Of a DNA stretch of 40,149 nt, positions 34,488 through 40,149 are shown one piece after another. Position 1 is the stretch's first letter; each line of letters starts with the position of its first letter. Source of the stretch: an uncultured Pirellulaceae bacterium (GTDB taxonomy: Bacteria; Planctomycetota; Planctomycetia; Pirellulales; Pirellulaceae). The stretch spans positions 1 to 40,149 of the forward strand of contig CALKXO010000258.1 of NCBI GenBank assembly GCA_938003615.1, given 5' to 3'. The notes below the pieces were generated by a model that was not told the origin of the DNA, did not search any database, and was given only the letters and a program-made list of their open reading frames with translations. Made by a program: the position numbers and the translations under genes.

Positions 34488-34840
34488 ATGGGATTCATTT
34501 GGTTCGTCGTCTTCGGCATTGTTGTGTTTGGCGGGCTTCCTCGTTTTCAATGCGTCAGCAGGGCTTCTTTGATAAATTCGGGAAAGCGTTGGGATTTCAG
34601 GATATCGATTTTACCAGCCACCCAAAGTTCTCGAAGATGTTCGTACTTCAAGGCCCCAATGAAGAAGTCGTACGCAAGTTTTTCACGCCGAGCTTGCTTG
34701 AGTTTTTTGAAACGCAAGACAATGTCAGTGTCGCAGGTGGTTTCGGGCGCGTGATGATGTACAACGGCCGCAAGCTGTTGCCGCCCGAAGAAGTCAAGGA
34801 CGCTCTTGCCAAAGCCTATGAGGTACGGGCACATCGTTGA
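34488..34840 (+). pseudogene. Membrane protein gene with internal deletion and frameshift
   Basis: The ATG at 34488 starts a membrane helix (MGFIWFVVFGIVVFGG) that joins directly to LPRF and, after a one-base shift at TTTTCAATGCG, to MRQQGFFDKFGKALGFQDID, SHPKFSKMFVLQG and RVMMYNGRKLLPPEEV, ending at 34840. The latter blocks are the C-terminal half of a conserved family of about 200-aa membrane-anchored proteins (recognised from the 'GFQDIDF-SHP-FSK' pattern; family name not recalled). Restoring one A (TTTTCAAATGCG) makes the frame continuous, but roughly 100 residues between helix and C-terminal block are missing. Function unknown; inactive as it stands. Confidence 0.7.
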
Positions 34841-34879
34841 TGGAGCGTAGAGCATCAACCGCGCCCTCCAACCGGTCTT

Positions 34880-35155
34880 TTAGGCAAAGTGGTTTGTGCG
34901 CATGGTCATCGCAACGGCCTCAAGAAATTCACGCAGTGTCGCCTCTTCGCATTGAAATTGTTTTTGATGTTGGAGTATTCTCGACTCGTACAAAAATTGC
35001 GATTGTTTGGCAGTGATTGGGTCACTTGCTTTAATGGCCTTTAACTCCGATGATTGATTCTCCTGCTGGCGCGAGTGCCTCACTTCGGTCAATATCCTCA
35101 GGAAGCTCAGTTGTCGCAAAGAATTTTGTATCTGGTATCTCATACAAGTCCACAA
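34880..35155 (-). CDS. Hypothetical ORF, possible remnant
   Basis: The ORF has 91 codons. Its first 40 residues overlap a better-supported frame of the decayed gene beside it and are probably shadow. The last 50 (DPITAKQSQFLYESRILQHQ, then EEATLREFLEAVAMTMR) look like a real amphipathic helical segment and may be the tail of another lost gene. No domain is recognised, and no start codon with a ribosome-binding context is seen for the second part. Confidence 0.3.
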   Translation of the reverse strand: MWTCMRYQIQNSLRQLSFLRILTEVRHSRQQENQSSELKAIKASDPITAKQSQFLYESRILQHQKQFQCEEATLREFLEAVAMTMRTNHFA

Positions 35156-35573
35156 TTTGCTCAGCGGTGATCGATTTCCCTTTGCCTAGTTCATAAAAGC
35201 GCATGGACGTGTCATTATTTGCCCTCTACTGGATAATGCCTGCCTCGTTGCGGATGTCTATCATCGCTACCCAAGGTTGATAGGTGATCGGCTCCTCAAT
35301 CGGATAATTGTGAATATCGTTTGGTTTGATCGTACGAAGTTCTGCGCGAGACAACTGCGCGTTTAAAACTATCGCTGCATCTTCCTTCAGCACCCAGCCG
35401 TTGGCCCGACAGCGCGGTCTTCCAGCACCTTTTTCACCTCGGCTTCATGCTCTGCGGGAACCTTGAGCTTGACTGAAACGGCTGTTCTCCTCTTGAGCAG
35501 ATGCAGTAGAAACGAAGAGGGCCGTCACAAAAAAAATTAACACCATTTCAAACAACGATAGTTGGGCGCGCAT
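35031..35573 (-). pseudogene. Decayed secreted protein gene
   Basis: From the ATG at 35573 there is a good signal peptide (FEMVLIFFVTALFVSTASAQ). The protein then continues through several frames: SVKLKVPAEHEAEVKKVLED, next NGWVLKEDAAIVLNAQLSRA and IHNYPIEEPITYQPWVAMID, a TAG at 35228-35226 without frame change, then MRFYELGKGKSITAEQIVDL and EIPDTKFFATTELPEDIDRS to TAA at 35031. At least two frame changes and one nonsense codon are needed to read it through. I do not recognise the family. The ORF track misses it because each piece is short. Confidence 0.6.
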
Positions 35574-35746
35574 TTTGAAAATTTTATCAATTCCACGCGT
35601 TGGGTCTTAAACCCATTCTGATTGATTCAGACAACGGGAGCAACATTGGACGAGTGTTTTTTACCGAAGCCTAGGACGGCGAATGGAATGATTCGTTTTA
35701 TTTTCAGTGCCGGTAAAAAGCGAGGATAGCGCACCTAGGACAACGT

Positions 35747-36802
35747 CTATTTCGTCATGGCGTACGCGTGAGCCAAAGCGCCCAGCACTGGCGCATCGTC
35801 GCCGCACGCTGAAAATTCGAACTGGGTGAGGTTTTTGAATCCGTCTAAACAGTACGTGCGGTAGGCATCTTCGGCCGCTTTGCGATAACGCTCGCGCACG
35901 GATTCGCTAAGGTCGCAGACGCCGCCGCCAATGACTACCAAATCGTAGTCGCCTAAATAATTGATGCTTAACAGACCAATCCCAAGTGCTTTCGCTTGGT
36001 CGTCAAACAATTCTAGCGCCAACGCATCGCCACCATCGGCAAGGTCGCGCAGTTGCTTGGCCTTGTCTTTGAAGCTTCCTGATTGCTGATTGAGAGCGTG
36101 GTCTTTCCAATCTGGCAGCGACAGACGATATTCAAGCTGATGGGTCAGTCCGGTTAGCGACACTGCCGATTCGATTGTCGCCATCGCGTTACCGACGACC
36201 AATTGTCGGTCGTGTTCATGCCGAAAAGCGAACTCGGGAAGCAACACATGTCCCGCATGCCCTGCCCTGCCCTCAAGTCCACGTACCACTTGGCCATTGC
36301 GAACTTCACCACCGCCAAGTCCGGTTCCGACGATCACCATAAACAAAGACGAAACGTTCTCCACACTGCGCTGCCCAAGTTTTGCTTCCCAGTTGAGATC
36401 ACCCTTGCGGATCACGTATTCGCCAAGTGCGGCGGCTTGTCCATCCCCGACATAGTGAACATTAATTTTTGGGTTGAGCTTTTGCAATTCCTTTTCCAGC
36501 TCAAGACGAATCGGGTAACGATCCCAAATGGTTGGATCAAGGTTGGGCGTTTTTAGCAGAATTCCGTCAAGCGTTGCCGGGCCAGGGGTGGCGAGTCCCA
36601 AAGCGCTAATTTGATCTACGGTTCCGCCGAGCCCCTGTATCCCTTGTTGGACTTGTTCAACAATCGCACTGATCGTTGCCTGAGGACCGTCTGACGCGCG
36701 CGTGGCAAACTGGTCTGAGACAAAAAGAACATTCTGCTCGTTTCCGCCAATCGTAACGGTGGTGGTTGTTCCACCAACATCTACACCCACATAAAATGTC
36801 AC
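35747..36802 (-). CDS. ROK family sugar kinase
   Basis: The 351-aa protein has the ASKHA-fold kinase motifs: FYVGVDVGGTTTTVTIG (phosphate-1 loop), LGLATPGPATLDG, VGDGQAAALGEYV (catalytic aspartate region), IVGTGLGGGEVRNG (phosphate-2) and VVIGGGVCDLSES (adenosine loop). It resembles glucokinase-type ROK proteins, which phosphorylate glucose, N-acetylmannosamine or related sugars in the cytoplasm. After EGRAGHAGHVLLPEFAF the usual zinc-binding C-x-C-G-x-x-G-C-x-E loop is replaced by RHEHDRQLVVGNAMATIES, so it belongs to a zinc-less subgroup. No helix-turn-helix domain is present, which argues for an enzyme, not a repressor. Confidence 0.88.
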   Translation of the reverse strand: MTFYVGVDVGGTTTTVTIGGNEQNVLFVSDQFATRASDGPQATISAIVEQVQQGIQGLGGTVDQISALGLATPGPATLDGILLKTPNLDPTIWDRYPIRLELEKELQKLNPKINVHYVGDGQAAALGEYVIRKGDLNWEAKLGQRSVENVSSLFMVIVGTGLGGGEVRNGQVVRGLEGRAGHAGHVLLPEFAFRHEHDRQLVVGNAMATIESAVSLTGLTHQLEYRLSLPDWKDHALNQQSGSFKDKAKQLRDLADGGDALALELFDDQAKALGIGLLSINYLGDYDLVVIGGGVCDLSESVRERYRKAAEDAYRTYCLDGFKNLTQFEFSACGDDAPVLGALAHAYAMTK

Positions 36803-37035
36803 GGATCTCTTCCTTGATTGTATTGGAATTTTTCAAGACGCGTTTGAACACGATTGTAATGTGCAAATCGTGAATTGTCGCCATCCCATTGCTGAATCGA
36901 TAGGTTAACACACACGAACTATCGGAAGCCGGCGGAATCACAAAGACTCGGGTCCTGTTTGCCGATGGAGTTCAATGCCATAATTCCGACTTGAATGTTG
37001 TCTTCTGTACAAACTAGTTTTTGCAACGATCTGCC

Positions 37036-37593
37036 ATGATTTTTAAGACCTTCCGCTACCTTGAAAACGGTGAACTGGATTCTACAGCATCGATCGACAC
37101 TCAGGATCTGGATCAGACCATCGTTGGTCATTTTACTGGCGATCTAAAGTCACTTTCTGGCGATCTTGAATTGCCGATGGAGCGCCCCGTTCCGGATGTT
37201 GGACATCTTGAGTACAGAATAGGATCAGATCTCAAGGGCGGCGCGTTTGTGCTTTACTACTTTCACGACGAACTGATGATAGCTTCGTTAATGCTGCAGG
37301 GCGTCAACGACCGGCCCGAAATGGATCTCCTGCAGGTCTTTAAGTATCTGCTTTTGGAGCCCGAGGGGATCGACGAAGAAGAGGGGCCTACCGACGAGGA
37401 AATCGACGAAGTGCTCGCCATGGATGCGTTTCAGTTCGAAAGCGTTTCGGAACGACCTGCCCTGCTGTCGGTGGTCTACGAGCTTGAGCCAGACGCGCAT
37501 GAAGAAACGAAGCATGTGGAAAACATGAACGCCCATTTGGCAGCGGCTTTCTTTGGTCTACCGGTCGAGAAGGTCGACGATGACGAATCTTAA
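37036..37593 (+). CDS. Acidic conserved hypothetical protein
   Basis: I choose the ATG at 37036 (185 aa), as the 37021 start is a TTG adding five residues. The protein is acidic, without signal peptide or membrane segment: MIFKTFRYLENGELD, a strand-rich middle (GGAFVLYYFHDELMIASLML), the glutamate-rich DEEEGPTDEEIDEVLAMD, and a C-terminal helix (NMNAHLAAAFFGLPVEKVDD). The composition and even codon use suggest a real gene. I do not recognise the family. Its stop overlaps that of the convergent hybrid kinase within the shared four bases TTAA (37590-37593). Confidence 0.75.
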   Translation: MIFKTFRYLENGELDSTASIDTQDLDQTIVGHFTGDLKSLSGDLELPMERPVPDVGHLEYRIGSDLKGGAFVLYYFHDELMIASLMLQGVNDRPEMDLLQVFKYLLLEPEGIDEEEGPTDEEIDEVLAMDAFQFESVSERPALLSVVYELEPDAHEETKHVENMNAHLAAAFFGLPVEKVDDDES

Positions 37594-39851
37594 CTTTTCA
37601 CGTGCTGCGCAACGATCTGAAACAGATCATCTAAGTCTAGTGGTTTGACTAGATGGTGATCAAATCCGGCAGCCATGATGGCCTGATGTTCGTGGTCCTG
37701 GCCATAACCCGTCAGCGCAACAAATAGCGTGTCGTTCAAATCTTCGTGTTGTCGTAGTTCTTTGACCAAACTCATTCCGTCCATGCGTGGCAAACCAATA
37801 TCGATCAGGGCTATATCGGGACGCAGCAAAGGTAGTTTTATCGCAGCCGTTTCGCCATCGGAAAAAGTCTGCACTTCAAAATTGCGAGCCGAGAGTGCAA
37901 GTGAAAGTGCAACCCGAGAATCGTCGTTATCTTCCACCAGAACCAACTGACGAAGCGTAGGGCTGGTTGGTTGGTTTGACTCAGGTTTTTGACCGGGACG
38001 TGCGCGAGGAAGACAAACTTCAAAATCACTACCGCCTTGGTTGCCGGGGCTTACAACTCTTACTTTGCCATAGTGCGCTTCAACAATTCGCTTGACCAAA
38101 TACAAACCAATTCCAAGACCACCGGTGGAGCGATCAAGTTCAGGGTCCTCTTGAAAGAACATCTCGAAAATACTTCGTTGCGACTCTGACCTGATGCCCT
38201 GCCCTTGATCGGAAACAACCGTCACGAAATCGCCTGATTTCGGATCGATCCGACAAGTAAGTGTGGTGGTTGTATTGGATGGTGAGTACTTGGAAGCGTT
38301 GTCTAGCAAATTGGTGAACACTTGGTGCAGGCGCACCTCATCGCCGCTAATCATGAACTCGGCGACCTCGAAATGAACGACTAGACGTTGCCTTTTTTCT
38401 GCGAAACGCGGGACGCTGACTTCGGCGATTTCGCGGATCAGCTTAACAAGACAAACTTGTGTGTCTTCAAACAGAATTTCGTTGGAACTGATGCGGTTGA
38501 CATTTAGCAAATCCTTAAGCAGACGTGAGATGATATTGGTCTGCCGCGCGATAATGCCGATGGAGTTTTGGTGGTCTTCGGGAAGTTTGATCGTTTCGTC
38601 AGCTTGACGCTGGAAAATATCTAGAGCGTATTTGATTGCCGAAACCGGATTTCGCAGTTCATGCGACAACATCGATAAAAACGAATCTCGGTGCCTGACT
38701 TGTTCGGCGGCCAGTATCTCGGCCGTTTTAAGTTGGTTGATGTTCGCGATGGTGCCCGCGAGATAAATAACTTCTCCATTGGCATCTAATTCTGATCGTC
38801 CAATGGATCTAAGCCAGCGGTACTCGCCGGAGCGATCCTTCATGCGGAATTCATTGACGTAGAGCGTGCCTGCGCGCAGATTCAGTTGACGATTTCGCAG
38901 TACCCCAGGTAAATCATCCGGATGAATATTCTTAAACGTCAACGATTCCGAGTTCGCGAGATGTCCGGCAGGCAACTGCAACAGTTTTTCAATGTGCTCC
39001 GTCAGAAGCCAATCGTCACGATCTGGATCGACTTCCCAGATGCCTACCATTTGCCCTTGGAGGGCCAAGTCTACATTGCGTTCCCGGCGACGGAGACGCT
39101 GCCGTCCCAATTCCAACTCGGCTTCATCGAAGTTCAGGCAGTAGACACCATTGATGTCTTGAGGATTCTTGGCTCGATCGGGAATCAGATAAACCATGAC
39201 ATTGGTTATGCTGCCATTACGGTCAATAAACTTCTCGCGGTATCTGACAAAGTTACCAGCAAAAGCTCGGTCGATATGTGGCTTTCCAGACTTCCACAGA
39301 TCCTTGCCTACGATATCGGCTAGGCTGACGCCTTTCAAATCACCTTCGGCACGGTAGTCTTCTTGAAATCGACGGTTGGCGTAGGTAATCGCATAGTCGC
39401 GGTTAACCAAGCAGATTCTTCCGGGAGCACTGGCCAAGATCAAAGACAGCGCCTGTTGGCTGGCGCGTTTCCCGGTCACTTCGTTGGAAAGGCAATAGAA
39501 ACCTTTGCTTTTCTTTTGACCGGTTGAGTCTGGAGTTGACTCAAAAAACGGTACCAGCCGAGTCGCAAGAACCACGGACCGTTGGCCGACGCAAAACTCG
39601 GCTTCGTAATTGACCGTTTCTCCGCTGATTGCATCGACGAAACTGTCGAGCGAATTCTCAAAACCTTCGGCCCCCATGATTTCCTTGACGGGTTTCCCGA
39701 TCAGGTCGTCCGGCCGTTTGTTCCACTGATCAGCGTAGGCTTCATTGGCGTACAGAAAAACAAAATCATTGCTGATGGCCGCAAAGCATGCCGTTGTTGC
39801 GGCAAGCATCTCTCGGAAACGATTTTCAGATTCAAAAGGTTCGTGAGGCAC
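37590..39851 (-). CDS. Hybrid histidine kinase with three PAS domains and a receiver
   Basis: The 753-aa cytoplasmic protein has PAS1 at about residues 10-115 (FVFLYANEAYADQWNKRPDD), PAS2 at about 130-235 (ICLVNRDYAITYANRRFQED) and PAS3 with PAC at about 245-375 (GIWEVDPDRDDWLLTEHIEK, FRMKDRSGEYRWLRSIGRSE). HisKA follows with SMLSHELRNPVSAIKYALD (His near 396). The HATPase domain has NLLDNASKYS, VVSDQGQGI and TGGLGIGLYLVKRIVEAH. A C-terminal receiver (LVLVEDNDDSR, ALIDIGLPRMDG, ALTGYGQ, LVKPLD) ends the protein. No membrane helix is seen, so it senses an internal signal. Phosphorelay from the kinase to its own receiver and then to an unlinked phosphotransfer protein is likely. Confidence 0.93.
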   Translation of the reverse strand: MPHEPFESENRFREMLAATTACFAAISNDFVFLYANEAYADQWNKRPDDLIGKPVKEIMGAEGFENSLDSFVDAISGETVNYEAEFCVGQRSVVLATRLVPFFESTPDSTGQKKSKGFYCLSNEVTGKRASQQALSLILASAPGRICLVNRDYAITYANRRFQEDYRAEGDLKGVSLADIVGKDLWKSGKPHIDRAFAGNFVRYREKFIDRNGSITNVMVYLIPDRAKNPQDINGVYCLNFDEAELELGRQRLRRRERNVDLALQGQMVGIWEVDPDRDDWLLTEHIEKLLQLPAGHLANSESLTFKNIHPDDLPGVLRNRQLNLRAGTLYVNEFRMKDRSGEYRWLRSIGRSELDANGEVIYLAGTIANINQLKTAEILAAEQVRHRDSFLSMLSHELRNPVSAIKYALDIFQRQADETIKLPEDHQNSIGIIARQTNIISRLLKDLLNVNRISSNEILFEDTQVCLVKLIREIAEVSVPRFAEKRQRLVVHFEVAEFMISGDEVRLHQVFTNLLDNASKYSPSNTTTTLTCRIDPKSGDFVTVVSDQGQGIRSESQRSIFEMFFQEDPELDRSTGGLGIGLYLVKRIVEAHYGKVRVVSPGNQGGSDFEVCLPRARPGQKPESNQPTSPTLRQLVLVEDNDDSRVALSLALSARNFEVQTFSDGETAAIKLPLLRPDIALIDIGLPRMDGMSLVKELRQHEDLNDTLFVALTGYGQDHEHQAIMAAGFDHHLVKPLDLDDLFQIVAQHVKS

Positions 39852-39927
39852 TCGGGTCTACTTTAAATTCACTTAGAGAAAATTCACTTAACGTGATTTG
39901 GGGCTGGACGCGTGACGTCCGGTCTGG

Positions 39928-40149
39928 CTACAGCGACGAATAGGCCGTCGGTTTGAGGAACCAGTTTCGGATTTTGGATACGGTATCCTTATATTGCGGC
40001 AAGCCCTTCATCCCCTTCCATCGCGCGGAATCAAGAAACGCCTTGAAGTGATTCTTGTGTTCTTCCTCGTTCTTGGCCCACAACATATAGACAAGATTGG
40101 GCATGTCGGCCCCAACAATGGTCTCGCCAAAAAATACGGGTCCCAATTC
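39928..40149 (-). CDS. NIPSNAP family protein, C-terminal part (runs off right edge)
   Basis: The frame is open to the right edge, and the listed start (TTG at 40146) is artificial. The visible 73 residues, GADMPNLVYMLWAKNEEEHK then FKAFLDSARWKGMKGLPQYK and the closing FLKPTAYSSL, match the end of NIPSNAP proteins, small alpha/beta-barrel (ferredoxin-like) domains common in planctomycetes and often secreted. The function of bacterial members is not established. The remaining N-terminal part and any signal peptide lie outside the window. Confidence 0.85.
   Translation of the reverse strand, partial: ELGPVFFGETIVGADMPNLVYMLWAKNEEEHKNHFKAFLDSARWKGMKGLPQYKDTVSKIRNWFLKPTAYSSL

Noticed and set aside
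1-40149. CRISPR arrays, insertion sequences, rRNA genes
   Set aside because: I saw no regularly spaced repeats, no transposase ORF with flanking inverted repeats and no rRNA-like sequence in the window.

Overview
The window reads as a chromosomal stretch of a planctomycete, most likely a Pirellulaceae/Rhodopirellula-type marine bacterium. This is inferred from gene content, not from a marker gene. The evidence is the pairing of a DUF1549/DUF1553 cytochrome-like protein with a Tat-exported DUF1501 protein beside clustered secreted sulfatases, a very large membrane protein with a squalene-cyclase-like C-terminus next to ExbB/ExbD, a DUF4105 protein, a NIPSNAP protein and a multi-PAS hybrid kinase. 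Almost all genes lie on the minus strand.

Region 1 (1-8.0 kb, minus) is a sulfatase/carbon-scavenging cluster. The DUF1549/DUF1553 gene and the DUF1501 gene are 5 bp apart. Downstream are five sulfatase pieces: one apparently intact gene (992-2506), one running off the left edge, and three remnants carrying frameshifts or an internal deletion. A tRNA-Arg(UCU) and a decayed small ORF follow at 8.2-8.75 kb.

Region 2 (8.7-20.4 kb, minus) holds an exopolysaccharide-initiating sugar-phosphate transferase. Upstream of it is a tightly packed run: a 1125-aa TPR protein, an ExbB/TolQ channel, ExbD/TolR, a 1315-aa membrane protein with a long disordered linker and an alpha-toroid C-terminus, then pdxA. 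It looks like an energised envelope machine in which the giant protein sits where a TonB/TolA-type partner is expected. It is my main candidate for an undescribed system.

Region 3 (20.4-28.6 kb, minus) contains a DUF4105 gene interrupted by an in-frame stop, rnhA, recG, an AT-richer island, trpA and trpB. The island carries an anti-phage dCTP/dCMP deaminase (AvcD-like): a P-loop domain ORF, then a deaminase ORF that lacks the first part of its fold, then a small protein ORF at the deaminase stop. The defence gene appears broken by an internal deletion.

Region 4 (28.6-40.1 kb, mixed strands) contains mutM (Fpg), a histidine kinase, a family-2-like glycosyltransferase, a DUF2927-like secreted protein, a radical SAM/SPASM protein, two decayed genes around 34.5-35.6 kb, a ROK kinase, a conserved acidic hypothetical protein, a three-PAS hybrid histidine kinase and the C-terminus of a NIPSNAP protein. 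Several strong inverted repeats sit between genes: 27108-27148, 29519-29583, and a three-stem element at 34377-34450.

A recurring theme is gene decay. Three unrelated genes (a sulfatase, the AvcD-like gene, and a short membrane-protein gene at 34.5 kb) keep their N- and C-termini but have lost the middle. Five others carry frameshifts or nonsense codons. Very long neighbouring ORFs are intact, so general sequencing error is an unlikely explanation.
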